Shown here: piece after piece, positions 18,426 to 27,478 of the stretch
How positions within the stretch are numbered: the first letter of the stretch is position 1
Layout: each line of letters begins with the position of its first letter
Assembly: GCF_030295425.1 (NCBI RefSeq)
Contig: NZ_AP027081.1
Location: 1,612,001 to 1,676,000, forward strand
DNA: 64,000 nt
From: Mesoterricola sediminis
GTDB lineage: Bacteria > Acidobacteriota > Holophagae > Holophagales > Holophagaceae
Reading direction: 5' to 3'
Translations under genes and position numbers: made by a program
Notes under the pieces: generated by a model
Database searches by the model: none
Seen by the model: the letters and a program-made list of their open reading frames with translations, nothing else
Told to the model about the DNA's origin: nothing

Positions 18426-19400
18426 ATGTCCCAACCGGTCCGGAATGTCCTGATCATCGGCGGAGGCCCCGCCGGGTACACCGCCGCCATCTACGCCTCC
18501 CGGGCGGGGCTGCAGCCCCTCCTGCTGGAGGGGCCCCAGCCCGGGGGCCAGCTCACCATCACCACGGACATCGAGAACTTTCCCGGCTTCCGGGACGGCA
18601 TTGCCGGCCCGGAGCTGATGGCGACCCTGCGGGCCCAGGCGGAGCGCTTCGGGACCGAGATCCTGGCCGCCACCGTGGCCTCGGCCGATCTTTCGGCCTG
18701 TCCCTTCGCCGTGGAGACGGACCAGGGCCGGGTCCTGGCCGAGACGGTCATCCTCGCCACGGGCGCCTCGGCCAAGTGGCTGGGCCTGGGCAAGGACGAG
18801 GCCCTGAGCCGCGCCGGGGGCGGGGTCTCGGCCTGCGCCACCTGCGACGGCTTCTTCTTCCGCGGCCGGGAGGTGGCCGTGGTGGGCGGGGGCGACACGG
18901 CCCTGGAGGAGGCGCTGTACCTGACGCGCTTCGCCACGCGGGTGCACCTGGTGCACCGCCGGGACGCCTTCCGGGCCTCCAAGGCCATGCAGGCGCGGGC
19001 CCTGGCCCACGAGAAGATCACCCTCCACTGGAACAAGCGGGTCGCTGACCTCCGCACCGCCCGGGCCGAGTTGGCCGGGGGGGCCCAGGAGCGGCTCGAG
19101 GCCCTGGTGCTGGAGGACACCGTCACCGGCGCCACCAGCCTCCTGCCGGTCCAGGGGCTGTTCGTGGCCATCGGCCACCAGCCCAACACGGCCTTCCTGG
19201 GCGGCCAGCTGCCCGTGGACGCGGGCGGCTACCTGAAGGTGGAGCCGGGGACCTGCCGCACCGCCGTCGAGGGGGTGTTCGCCGCGGGCGACGTGGCGGA
19301 TCCCACCTACCGCCAGGCCATCACCGCCGCGGGGCGGGGCTGCATGGCGGCCCTCGAGGCCGAGCGCTGGCTCGCCGAGCGCGAAGCGGCCGTCTGCTGA
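18426..19400 (+). CDS. trxB: Thioredoxin reductase
   Basis: A 324-residue flavoprotein of the low-molecular-weight class. The N-terminal FAD motif is IIGGGPAGYTAAIYASRAG (10-28), the redox pair is CATCDG (Cys137, Cys140), the NADPH motif is VVGGGDTALEEA (about 152-163) and the C-terminal FAD segment is GVFAAGDVADPTYRQAITAAGRG. It reduces thioredoxin with NADPH in the cytoplasm. It lies 13 bases after dsbD and is followed by a LysR gene and then trxA, likely one operon. Confidence 0.95.
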   Translation: MSQPVRNVLIIGGGPAGYTAAIYASRAGLQPLLLEGPQPGGQLTITTDIENFPGFRDGIAGPELMATLRAQAERFGTEILAATVASADLSACPFAVETDQGRVLAETVILATGASAKWLGLGKDEALSRAGGGVSACATCDGFFFRGREVAVVGGGDTALEEALYLTRFATRVHLVHRRDAFRASKAMQARALAHEKITLHWNKRVADLRTARAELAGGAQERLEALVLEDTVTGATSLLPVQGLFVAIGHQPNTAFLGGQLPVDAGGYLKVEPGTCRTAVEGVFAAGDVADPTYRQAITAAGRGCMAALEAERWLAEREAAVC

Positions 19401-19416
19401 ACCCCGGGGGCCGGCC

Positions 19417-20349
19417 ATGCACTTCGCCGATCTGGAAATCCTCCTCTGCATCGCCCAGGAAGGCCGCTTCACCTGGGCGGCCCGGAAGCTGAACCGGTCC
19501 CAGCCCGCGGTGAGCATGGCCGTGCGCCGCCTGGAGGCGGCGTTCGGCGAGCGCCTCCTGGGGCGGAACTCCCACCGGGTGGTGCCCACCGAGGCGGGGC
19601 GGCTCGTCCTCGCCATGGCGGAGCGGGTGCTCCAGCTCCGGGAGGCCACCCAGCGGGGCCTCCGCAACCTGGAGGGCGGCGGGCGCGGCCTGCTCCGCAT
19701 CGTGGCGCCGGAGCTCCTGGCCACCTACCTGCTGCCGCCCCTGCTGGAGGCCTTCCACGCGCGCGCGCCGGGGGTGCGCATCGAGGTGGTGCAGGGGCCC
19801 TCGAGCGACGTGCTGAAAGGGGTGGCCGACGACGACTTCGACTTCGGGTTCCTGGCCTTCGCGCCCGGTTCGGGGGATCTGGTCCACCGCTCCCTCTTCG
19901 TGGACCCGCTCATGCTCTGCGTTCCGCCGGGGCATCCCCTGGAACGCCTGCCGAACGTCACCTGGGCCCACCTGCGGTGCTGGCCCCTCATCGCCCACTC
20001 CCGGCCCACCCCGACGCGCCGGCGCCTCGAGTTCCAGCTGGAGCAGGCGGGAATCGGGCTGGCCAACGCCATGGAACTGCCCTCCCTGGAGGCCATCAAG
20101 CACTTCGTGGCCGCCGGCGCGGGCATCGCCATCCTGCCCCGCCTCTGCCTGGAGGCGGAGCGCGCCGAGGGGCGCCTCGCGGCGATCCCCCTGCCGGGCG
20201 CCCCCATCGCCCGGGACATCCGGGTCGTCCACCGCCGGCAGCCCCGGTGGTGCCCCGCCGCCCGGGCCTTCCAGGACCTGCTCCTGGCCCGGTTCGCGGC
20301 CCATCCCGCCGAGCAGGACACGAGGAGAGACCATGTCGAAGCTTGCTGA
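19417..20349 (+). CDS. LysR-family transcriptional regulator
   Basis: A 310-residue regulator. The N-terminal winged helix (1-65) has the LysR pattern EILLCIAQEGRFTWAARKLNRSQPAVSMAVRRLE. The rest is a periplasmic-binding-type sensor domain with the usual region LKGVADDDFDFGFLAF. It contains cysteines in the sensor domain (LMLCVPP, HLRCWPL), but they do not form a recognisable OxyR pair. It sits inside the thioredoxin operon, 16 bases after trxB and overlapping trxA by 17 bases, so it probably senses redox state or controls these genes; that is inference from position. Confidence 0.85.
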   Translation: MHFADLEILLCIAQEGRFTWAARKLNRSQPAVSMAVRRLEAAFGERLLGRNSHRVVPTEAGRLVLAMAERVLQLREATQRGLRNLEGGGRGLLRIVAPELLATYLLPPLLEAFHARAPGVRIEVVQGPSSDVLKGVADDDFDFGFLAFAPGSGDLVHRSLFVDPLMLCVPPGHPLERLPNVTWAHLRCWPLIAHSRPTPTRRRLEFQLEQAGIGLANAMELPSLEAIKHFVAAGAGIAILPRLCLEAERAEGRLAAIPLPGAPIARDIRVVHRRQPRWCPAARAFQDLLLARFAAHPAEQDTRRDHVEAC

Positions 20350-20653
20350 GATCACGGACGCCGGATTCCGGGAGGCCACCGCCCAGGGCTGCGTGCTGGT
20401 GGACTTCTGGGCCCCGTGGTGCGGACCCTGCAAGGCCCTGTCGCCCGTCCTGGAGACCGCCGCGGCGGAATTCGGGGACAAGGTCCGCATCGTCAAGATG
20501 GACATCGACGCCAACCCCGACACGGCCACGGACCTGGGGATCATGTCCATTCCCGCCCTGGTGCTCTTCCGGGACGGCCAGGTCGCGGCCCGCACCGGGA
20601 ATCCCGGCGGCCTCTCCGGCGTGAAGGCCTTCCTGACGGCCTCGCTGGCCTGA
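20333..20653 (+). CDS. trxA: Thioredoxin
   Basis: A 106-residue cytoplasmic thioredoxin with the standard active site FWAPWCGPCK (Cys30, Cys33), buried Asp in VLVDFWA, and the cis-proline loop IMSIPALVLFRDG. It lacks a signal peptide. The start lies inside the end of the LysR gene, preceded by GAGGAGA. It should be reduced by the TrxB encoded just upstream and supply DsbD. Confidence 0.95.
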   Translation: MSKLAEITDAGFREATAQGCVLVDFWAPWCGPCKALSPVLETAAAEFGDKVRIVKMDIDANPDTATDLGIMSIPALVLFRDGQVAARTGNPGGLSGVKAFLTASLA

Positions 20654-20658
20654 TTCCG

Positions 20659-20675
20659 CCCCGCGCCCCGCGGGG
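20659..20675 (+). terminator. GC hairpin after trxA
   Basis: CCCCGCG-CCC-CGCGGGG, a perfect 7-base stem with a 3-base loop, 6 bases after the trxA stop. Only a weak T-rich stretch follows (TGTGCTTG), so it may be a weak terminator or a message-stabilising hairpin before the response regulator gene. Confidence 0.4.
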
Positions 20676-20684
20676 TGTGCTTGA

Positions 20685-21404
20685 ATGGAGCCCATGAGCC
20701 CTGCCACGCCACGGTCCCGGAGGATCCTGCTCGTCGAGGACGAGCCCGACATGGGCGCCATGGTGAAGGCGAACCTCGAGGCGGAAGGGTTCGCCGTGGC
20801 CTGGGAGACCAGCGGGGAAGGCGGCCTCGCGGCCCATGGCCGGGAATCGGCGGACCTGGTGGTCCTGGACCTGAACCTTCCCGGCATGGGCGGCTTCGAG
20901 GTGCTGGCCACCCTGCGGCGCCGCGCCGACAAGGTGCCGGTGATCATCCTCACGGCCCGCTCCGGCGGGGAGGACCGCGTGCGGGGCCTCTCCTCCGGGG
21001 CGGACGACTACGTCACCAAGCCCTTCGCCATGCTCGAGCTGGTCGCGCGGATCCAGGCGATCCTGCGCCGCTCCGAGCCGGAGGCCCCGTTCCAGCGCAC
21101 GGCGCGGAGCGGCCCCTACCGCATCGACTACCTGCATTTCACGGTCTTCCGCGGCCGCACGGACCTGGGGCTGGGCCTCAAGGAATTCCGCCTGCTGGAA
21201 GTGCTCGTCGCCCATCCCGGGCGCGTGCACAGCCGCGCCGACCTGGTGAACCTGGCCTGGGAGGCCGACGCGCGCCCCACGCTGCGCACGGTGGACCGCC
21301 ACATCCACGCGCTCCGGAAGAAGCTGGGGGATTCGGACGAGAACCCCGCCATCCAGACCCTGGAGCGCGAAGGCTACCGGTGGACGCTGCCGGTGAAGCG
21401 CTGA
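20685..21404 (+). CDS. OmpR-family response regulator
   Basis: A 239-residue two-domain regulator. The receiver domain (about 12-130) has the acidic pair VEDEPD, the phosphoacceptor Asp in VVLDLNLPGMGG, Thr in IILTARSGG and Lys in VTKPF. The C-terminal winged-helix domain shows the OmpR pattern EFRLLEVLVAHPGRVHSRADLVNLAW and RTVDRHIHALRKKLGD. No kinase is adjacent; the nearest is 4.4 kb downstream at 25826, behind the TonB receptor and TlpA-like genes, and is the likely partner. A second ATG at 20694 is an alternative start. Confidence 0.92.
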   Translation: MEPMSPATPRSRRILLVEDEPDMGAMVKANLEAEGFAVAWETSGEGGLAAHGRESADLVVLDLNLPGMGGFEVLATLRRRADKVPVIILTARSGGEDRVRGLSSGADDYVTKPFAMLELVARIQAILRRSEPEAPFQRTARSGPYRIDYLHFTVFRGRTDLGLGLKEFRLLEVLVAHPGRVHSRADLVNLAWEADARPTLRTVDRHIHALRKKLGDSDENPAIQTLEREGYRWTLPVKR

Positions 21405-21634
21405 CCCTTCGGCGGGTCCCGGAGGGCCCGTGAAAAGCCCGGCTTGTGGGGCGCGCCGCGGGCTTCGTGCCGACGGCAAACCTTCTTTTCTCATGGTTTA
21501 ATGAGGGACTGGCTCCTGCTTAAAACCAGCGCCGTCATTTCACTTGAAATAATCTTGAGGATTTGCCACAGGACCGTGACCATGGCCTCAAGCCCTCGGC
21601 CTCAACCGAACCTCACCTCCCAAGGAGCCATGCC
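21405..21634 (+). promoter_or_regulatory. Intergenic region upstream of the TonB receptor gene
   Basis: 230 bases without a gene. A stem AAGCCCG (21435-21441) and CGGGCTT (21459-21465) could end the response regulator message, but no T-run follows. The second half is clearly more AT-rich than its surroundings (stretches such as CTTGAAATAATCTTGAGG near 21543-21560), which suits a promoter for the receptor. The receptor RBS AAGGAG is at 21622-21627. I could not assign firm -35/-10 boxes. Confidence 0.4.
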
Positions 21635-24619
21635 ATGATCCGACCCGACCGACTGGCGGGCCTAGGAAAGCTTTGCTGCATCCTGGCCGCCGCATCCCCC
21701 TTCCTCCTCTCCCAGAGCGCTTCCGTCGGCAACCTCGCCGGGACCGTCGCCGGGCCCGGCCGCAAGCCCCTGGCCGGCGCGGTCGTCCAGGTCGACACCG
21801 GCCGCGGCATCCGGGAAGCCCGAACCGGCGAGGACGGCAAGTTCTTCTTCGCGCAGCTGCTGCCCGGCACCGTGAAAGTGCGGGTGACGGCCCCCGGCCT
21901 GGCGACCTTCGCCTCCCAGGTGACGGTGGTGGCCAACCAGAACACGGTCCTGGCCGTGCCCCTGAGCCCCGTGGCCGAGGCCCGGGTGGAGGTGGTGGCC
22001 GTGGCCAACCGCGAAGTGGGCGTCGACCCCACCGTGGCCGCCACGGGCGTCAACTTCGACTCGGCGACCATCGCCAGCCTGCCCCTCATCGGCTCCGACC
22101 CGTACGCGGCCGCCCTCGTCACCCTCCCGGGCACCCCCAGCGGCGGGTACAACTTCCACGGCTCGGAGGACGGCGGCAACGCCTACACCATCAACGGCGT
22201 CGAGTCCCGCTCCGCGGGCGGCGGCACGCAGCTCCTGCCCCTGAACCCCGACCTCATCGAGCAGTTCAACGTCCTCACCGGCGGCATCTCCGCCAAGTAC
22301 GGGCGCTTCGTCGGCGGCGTCGTCAATACCGTCACCAAGAGCGGCAGCAACACCTTCGAGGGGTCCGCGCGCCACGACCTGACCAGCAACTCCTGGAACG
22401 CCCTGCCGCGCCAGTCCGCCTACACGACGAGCATGCGCGTGCCCCGCCGGGTCACCGACGTCCAGTCCTACACGTTCCTGGGCCCCATCATCAAGGACAC
22501 CCTGTTCTTCGCGGTGGGCTACAAGACCACCACGCCGAGCACCACCACCGTCGTGACCGGCTCCGTGGGCAGCGGGCTCTTCAAGCCCTACCTCTTCACC
22601 TCCACCTCCACGAGCGAGTTGAAGGACATCCGCCTGGACTGGCAGATCAACGGTTCCAACAAGCTCTCCGGCTCCTGGAGCCGCTATGTATCGTCCAGCA
22701 CGGGCCCCACCAACGGGCGCGGCATGTCGACCATCGAGACGGGCGCGGGGCCCAGCCGCTCCGAGAAGTCCTACAAGTCGGTCTCGTACACGAGCATCCT
22801 GAGCCCCTCCCTCCTGCTCGACGTGATCGCCAGCGAGACCCTGACCAAGTCCGGCGGCCCCGGAACCGGCTCCCCCGGCGGGGACGACGTCGTGACCTGG
22901 ATCGACACCAAGGGCGCCGGCAACGGCGACCGGTACGACAACGGGGTCGTGGCCCCGATCCGCCGCCAGGAGAAGATCCGCACCCTGGGCGCCAACCTGG
23001 CCTGGAACAGCGCCCAGCACGCCCTGGAGACCGGCGTGCAGTACTACCACAGCCGCATCGACTCCATGGGCAGCTACGCGGGCGCGGACGGCAGCTACCT
23101 GGCCATGACCCCGAGCCGCGCCGAGATCCGCTTCTACGGCTGGACCGTCGCGGCCCCGCCCTCCATGGACCGCCTCTACCGGAACCTGGTTCGGGACAGC
23201 TCCAGCTCCACCAAACTCGTCCTGTTCGATCCCCTCCAGGGCGGCGCGGACACCCACATCCTGGGCCTCTACGTCAACGACGTCTGGACGATCGACAACC
23301 ACTGGTCCGCCAGCGCCGGCCTGCGCTTCGACCGCAACGAGGTCAAGCTGGATCCCGAGGGCGACAAATTCACCGCCTCCATCCTGACGCCCCGCCTCTC
23401 GGCCTCGTTCGACCTGAACGGCGACCGGAAGCACGTGTTCTCCCTGGGCCTGGCGGAGTACTCGGGCCAGTACAACGTCTCCACCTTCTCGGCCACGAGC
23501 GTGTCCAACACCGTCCCCGTGCGCCTGTACAAGTACTACGGCACCGGCAACGGCAGCGACGCCCTCAACGCCGACGGCACGATCAACTGGAACGTCTGGG
23601 GCAAGTCGGCCACCCAGCTCGGCGCGGCCAATCCCTACCTCGCCTCCACCAACCCCCTGACGAACCGCAAGGTCGTGGCGGATCCCGACACCAAGGCCCC
23701 GCGCTCCCGGGAGGCCACCCTCTCGTACCGCTACACCGACAACGTCCAGTCCCTCACCGCCACCCTCCTCCACAAGGTCCAGGACAACTACGTCGGTCTC
23801 CGCTACCTGGGCGCCGCCGGCACCGCCGCGGGCCAGGCCAGGCAGGAGTACTTCACCGACAGCGGCATGAAGACCCGCTACCAGGCGCTGGAAGTCCAGT
23901 ACAGGCGCCAGGTCATGACGGACCTCCAGGCCGGGGGCAACCTGACCTGGTCCTACACCCGGGCCAACGCCGGCCAGGGCATCGGCAACAGCACCCGGAA
24001 CCAGTACGGCGACTTCATCTCCAATGACCTGCTGGATCCCTCGGGCCCCCAGCCGGGGCAGTGGTCCTCCTCCTCCACGCCCTTCACCGCCCACCTGGAC
24101 GTGGCCTGGACCCATGATTTCGGCAAGGCCGGCAAGGCCACCGTCTCCCTCCTCGGCCACTTCTGGTCCAAGTCCTTCAGCGGCTACCGCTCGTACTCGG
24201 GTCCCACCACCGCCGAGATCCAGAGCTACGGCTACTCGGATTCCGTCACCCGCGTCTACGCCGGCGAGCAGCTGTGGTGGCCCGAGCAGTACCGGTTCGA
24301 CCTGCACCTGGGCTACGAGGTGCCCCTCTACCGCAAGGTGTGCGCCTTCGCGGCCCTGGATGTGACGAACCTCTTCAACCACATGCAGCCGATGTACGTC
24401 TACCACGCCACGGCCCTGACGGACGGGACCCGCACCTTCGCGCCCTACGATCCGTCCATCGCCGCCGCCTACCCCACGTGGTGGTCCAACCCGGCCCTGC
24501 GGCCGGTGGCCTACAACGCGCCCAATCCCAGCAACAACCCCTACATCATGGCCGACGGCCAGGTCGGGGACTACACGGCGCCCCGCAAGATCCAGGTCCG
24601 CCTCGGCTTCCGGTTCTAG
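21635..24619 (+). CDS. Oar-like TonB-dependent outer-membrane receptor
   Basis: A 994-residue outer-membrane protein. After the signal peptide (about 1-30) comes a carboxypeptidase-regulatory-like beta domain (GNLAGTVAGPGRKPLAGAVVQVDT, about 32-110), then a plug domain (about 120-230, with YTINGVESR and FNVLTGGISAKYGRFVGGVVNTVTK) and a long beta barrel ending in the aromatic terminus QVRLGFRF. This arrangement is that of the Oar/TonB receptors expanded in Acidobacteriota; the substrate cannot be read from sequence. The ATG at 21635 was chosen because AAGGAG lies 7 bases upstream and the signal peptide starts here. A response regulator lies upstream; a TlpA-like protein and sensor kinase follow. 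Confidence 0.88.
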   Translation: MIRPDRLAGLGKLCCILAAASPFLLSQSASVGNLAGTVAGPGRKPLAGAVVQVDTGRGIREARTGEDGKFFFAQLLPGTVKVRVTAPGLATFASQVTVVANQNTVLAVPLSPVAEARVEVVAVANREVGVDPTVAATGVNFDSATIASLPLIGSDPYAAALVTLPGTPSGGYNFHGSEDGGNAYTINGVESRSAGGGTQLLPLNPDLIEQFNVLTGGISAKYGRFVGGVVNTVTKSGSNTFEGSARHDLTSNSWNALPRQSAYTTSMRVPRRVTDVQSYTFLGPIIKDTLFFAVGYKTTTPSTTTVVTGSVGSGLFKPYLFTSTSTSELKDIRLDWQINGSNKLSGSWSRYVSSSTGPTNGRGMSTIETGAGPSRSEKSYKSVSYTSILSPSLLLDVIASETLTKSGGPGTGSPGGDDVVTWIDTKGAGNGDRYDNGVVAPIRRQEKIRTLGANLAWNSAQHALETGVQYYHSRIDSMGSYAGADGSYLAMTPSRAEIRFYGWTVAAPPSMDRLYRNLVRDSSSSTKLVLFDPLQGGADTHILGLYVNDVWTIDNHWSASAGLRFDRNEVKLDPEGDKFTASILTPRLSASFDLNGDRKHVFSLGLAEYSGQYNVSTFSATSVSNTVPVRLYKYYGTGNGSDALNADGTINWNVWGKSATQLGAANPYLASTNPLTNRKVVADPDTKAPRSREATLSYRYTDNVQSLTATLLHKVQDNYVGLRYLGAAGTAAGQARQEYFTDSGMKTRYQALEVQYRRQVMTDLQAGGNLTWSYTRANAGQGIGNSTRNQYGDFISNDLLDPSGPQPGQWSSSSTPFTAHLDVAWTHDFGKAGKATVSLLGHFWSKSFSGYRSYSGPTTAEIQSYGYSDSVTRVYAGEQLWWPEQYRFDLHLGYEVPLYRKVCAFAALDVTNLFNHMQPMYVYHATALTDGTRTFAPYDPSIAAAYPTWWSNPALRPVAYNAPNPSNNPYIMADGQVGDYTAPRKIQVRLGFRF

Positions 24620-24636
24620 GTCCTTCCATTCCCAAC

Positions 24637-24663
24637 CGGCCGGGCGCCTCTGGCGCCCGGCCG
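24637..24663 (+). terminator. Strong GC hairpin between receptor and TlpA-like genes
   Basis: CGGCCGGGCGCC-TCT-GGCGCCCGGCCG, a perfect 12-base stem with a 3-base loop, 17 bases after the receptor stop and 20 before the next ATG. No T-run follows, so it may end, attenuate or stabilise the receptor message. Confidence 0.55.
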
Positions 24664-24682
24664 CACCCCCTCGAAAGCACCC

Positions 24683-25816
24683 ATGCGTTCACTTGCCCCT
24701 CTCTTTCTTCTCCCCGCGGTCCTGACGGCCCAGGCCCCCGCCGAGGACGCCAAGGCCATGGTGGCCCGCTACACCCTGCTCCTGAAGGCCTATGGCCAGA
24801 AGGCCCAGGACGCGTCCGCCCGCAACCAGCGCCTCCCCCTGGCGGATACCCCCGAGGGCCTGTCGGTGGCCATCGGCCACGAGACGCGCCCGGCTGAGCG
24901 TCAGGTCCTCCTCGCCGCGCGCTACCTGATGTTCAAGGCCATGCTCCAGGCCCTCCCCAAGGACCTGCCCAAGGAGGCGGCCTCCCTCGCGAGCACCGTG
25001 GAATACGCCACGGGCCTGGAGCTGGCCGGCCAGATCACGCCGGATTCGCCGGCCTTCGACCTCTTCGAGGCCTTCGATCCCGAGGCCATGGGCTACATCG
25101 CCTGGCACGCCAGCGGCGGCGGCTTCGTGGCCCAGACCGAGGCCGCGGCGGCCCAGAAGGCCTTCGCGTTCCTGGACGCGGTCTTCGCCCGCCACCCCAA
25201 CCCGGCCGTGAAGCGCCGCGCCCTGGAGACCGCCATCGACCTGCACAGCCGGCCCCGCATGCTGGCCGAGGTGCGCGCGGACCTGGCCCGCCTCGAGGCC
25301 TTCGACCCCCAGGCTCCGGCCATCCGGACGTGGAAGGCCTGGCTCGTGACGGCCGAGAAGGAGGACCTCCTGGTGCCCCGTCCCGGCCGGCCCGTGCCCG
25401 CCTTCAAGCTCCCCGACGTGGAGCACCCGGGTGCCTTCCTGACGCCGGCCTCCTTCAAGGGCAAGTACGTCCTCCTGGATTTCTGGGCCACCTGGTGCGC
25501 GCCCTGCCGGGGCGAGCTGCCCAACCTGCACAAGGCCTACGCCGCCTTCCACCCCAGGGGCCTGGAGGTGCTGAGCATCTCCAGCGACCGCAAGGCCGCG
25601 GACGTGGTCGCGTTCCGCAAGGACAAGGACCACCCCATGCCCTGGCGCCACGCCTTCCCCGAAGGGGAGGCCCGGGAGGCGGTGATGCGGGCCTTCCAGG
25701 TGCGCGGCATTCCCCACATGGTCCTCGTCGGGCCCGACGGCACCATCCTCGCCACCGAAGGGCTGCGGGGCGAGGACCTGCAGAAAACCCTGGGCAAATA
25801 CCTCGGGAACAAGTAG
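24683..25816 (+). CDS. TlpA/ResA-like thioredoxin-domain protein
   Basis: A 377-residue protein with signal peptide (about 1-17, FLLPAVLTAQA). Residues 20-235 form a helical domain of unknown role. The C-terminal thioredoxin domain (about 240-377) has the strand KYVLLDFWATWCAPCRGELPNL with the CAPC pair near 271-274, the insertion typical of TlpA/ResA, and cis-proline in RGIPHMVLVGPDG. It is presumably a periplasmic thiol reductase or thiol-peroxidase-like protein. Encoded after the TonB receptor and 9 bases before the sensor kinase. Confidence 0.85.
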   Translation: MRSLAPLFLLPAVLTAQAPAEDAKAMVARYTLLLKAYGQKAQDASARNQRLPLADTPEGLSVAIGHETRPAERQVLLAARYLMFKAMLQALPKDLPKEAASLASTVEYATGLELAGQITPDSPAFDLFEAFDPEAMGYIAWHASGGGFVAQTEAAAAQKAFAFLDAVFARHPNPAVKRRALETAIDLHSRPRMLAEVRADLARLEAFDPQAPAIRTWKAWLVTAEKEDLLVPRPGRPVPAFKLPDVEHPGAFLTPASFKGKYVLLDFWATWCAPCRGELPNLHKAYAAFHPRGLEVLSISSDRKAADVVAFRKDKDHPMPWRHAFPEGEAREAVMRAFQVRGIPHMVLVGPDGTILATEGLRGEDLQKTLGKYLGNK

Positions 25817-25825
25817 CTTCCTCCC

Positions 25826-27469
25826 ATGGAACCCGTCCGGATCGTCAAACCCCGGCCGCGCTGGCTGCGGCCGGGATCCCGCCCGCGGGCCCACAGGGGC
25901 CCGCGGGCTCCGTTCTGGTTCCTGGGCGTGGCCTGGGCCGTCCTCTGCGCCATCCTGGCCGTCATTCCCCACGGCTACGTGCGGGACGCCCGGCAGGCAA
26001 GCCTGAACGCCTGGTACACCGCCTCCCATGAACGGGCGACCCGCTTGACGCAGGAATGGGAGCACTGGACCGCCCCCGTGCCCCCCTTCACCCGCGGGGA
26101 CGAGCCCGAGGTGGGGGCCTGGCTGGCCCGCGAGGCCCTCCTCACGGCCCTGGTGGATGCCGAGACCGGCACGGTGTGGATCCGGGAGGGGGACCACCTC
26201 CGGAAGCCCCGGAACGCCGGGGAGCGCCGGGTCCCGGCCGACTGGGCCTGGCGGGCCATGCAGGTCTGCCCGGCCTGGGCGGTGCGGGGCACCCCCGTCG
26301 CGGGGCCCATGGCCATCCGGCGGGACCGGGGCTTCGACGCCGGCGTGGGGTGGCTGCCCGGCAACCAGGATCCCCAGTTCGTGGAGCGGGGCAGCATCGT
26401 CGCCTACTTCGGCAAGTGGTGCCTGGTGAAGCAGTGGGTGCCCGGCAGCCCCGAGGTGGAGCGCTGGCTCCAGGGCACCCTCGGTTCCGCCGCCACCTAC
26501 CGGTTCGGGGCGCTGAACCACCGCAGCGCCGGGGGGCACCCGCGGCCCCGGCCCCTCGCCGCCTACCTGGGACGGCCCCAGCCGCCCGACAGCGGCCGGG
26601 TGGCCTTCCAGAACCCCGACGAAGCCCCTTTCCTGGTCGACCGGGATCTCAGCACGGCCTTCGGGGGGACCTGGAACGTCTACCTCCAGATGTCGCCCGC
26701 GACGTTCCGGGCCTTCCGAGCCGAGGACCTGCGCCGGCGGGGGCTGGCCTGGACCGCCTACGGCCTCGTCGTGGCGGGGTCCGGCCTCGCCCTCGCCGCC
26801 GTCCTCTTCACCCGGAAGCGGGAGCGCCGGATCGCGGACCGGCTGGCCTCCCTCACCCACAGCCTCAAGACCCCCCTGGCGGTGCTCCAGCTGCGCTGCG
26901 AGACGGCCCTCAACCCCGACCTGGCCCAGGCCGAGCGCGAGGCGCGCCTGCTGGAGATCCGCAACGGGGCCGACCACATGGCCCGGACCATCGAGGCCTG
27001 CCTGGAGGAGATGCGCTGCCCCGGCGGGGGGCGGTCCCAGGGCCTGGTGGGCCCGGACTTCTTCGAACGCCTCGACGAGAAGGCCAGCCCCGCCTTCGAG
27101 GCCCGGGACCGGGTCCTGGAGGTCTACGCCGCCGGGGAGGCCTTCCCCTGCAGCCCCACGGCCCTCGACTCCGCCCTCTCGACCCTGGTGGAGAACGCCC
27201 TCATGCACGGGCGCGGGAGGGTCGAGGTCCACGCCCAGCGGCTGGCGGACCACATGGAGATCCGGGTTTCGGACGAGGGCGACGGCATCCCCGGCCCGGT
27301 CCTGGAACACCTGGCGCACCGCCGCGGGGCGCCGGACCGCGCCCGGCGCGAAGGGGGCGGCCTCGGGCTCACCGTCCTCGCGGACCTGGCCCGGGAGGAG
27401 GGCTGGGGCCTCGCCTTCCGGGCGGTTCCGGCGGGCTTCGAGGCGGTGATCGACGTCCCCGTCGGTTAG
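25826..27469 (+). CDS. Membrane sensor histidine kinase
   Basis: A 547-residue kinase. A basic Pro/Arg-rich cytoplasmic tail precedes the first membrane helix (about 31-50), followed by a periplasmic sensor region to about 305 with no recognised fold, then a second helix (about 307-330). The HisKA phosphoacceptor is SLTHSLKTPLAVLQLRCETAL. The HATPase domain has the N-box TLVENALMHG, the G1 box VSDEGDGIPGP and GGGLGLTVLADLA. No HAMP domain is visible. The likely partner is the OmpR-type regulator at 20685. The PhoQ-like LTHSLKTPL motif supports pairing with an OmpR-class regulator. Confidence 0.88.
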   Translation: MEPVRIVKPRPRWLRPGSRPRAHRGPRAPFWFLGVAWAVLCAILAVIPHGYVRDARQASLNAWYTASHERATRLTQEWEHWTAPVPPFTRGDEPEVGAWLAREALLTALVDAETGTVWIREGDHLRKPRNAGERRVPADWAWRAMQVCPAWAVRGTPVAGPMAIRRDRGFDAGVGWLPGNQDPQFVERGSIVAYFGKWCLVKQWVPGSPEVERWLQGTLGSAATYRFGALNHRSAGGHPRPRPLAAYLGRPQPPDSGRVAFQNPDEAPFLVDRDLSTAFGGTWNVYLQMSPATFRAFRAEDLRRRGLAWTAYGLVVAGSGLALAAVLFTRKRERRIADRLASLTHSLKTPLAVLQLRCETALNPDLAQAEREARLLEIRNGADHMARTIEACLEEMRCPGGGRSQGLVGPDFFERLDEKASPAFEARDRVLEVYAAGEAFPCSPTALDSALSTLVENALMHGRGRVEVHAQRLADHMEIRVSDEGDGIPGPVLEHLAHRRGAPDRARREGGGLGLTVLADLAREEGWGLAFRAVPAGFEAVIDVPVG

Positions 27470-27478
27470 GATGGGCGG

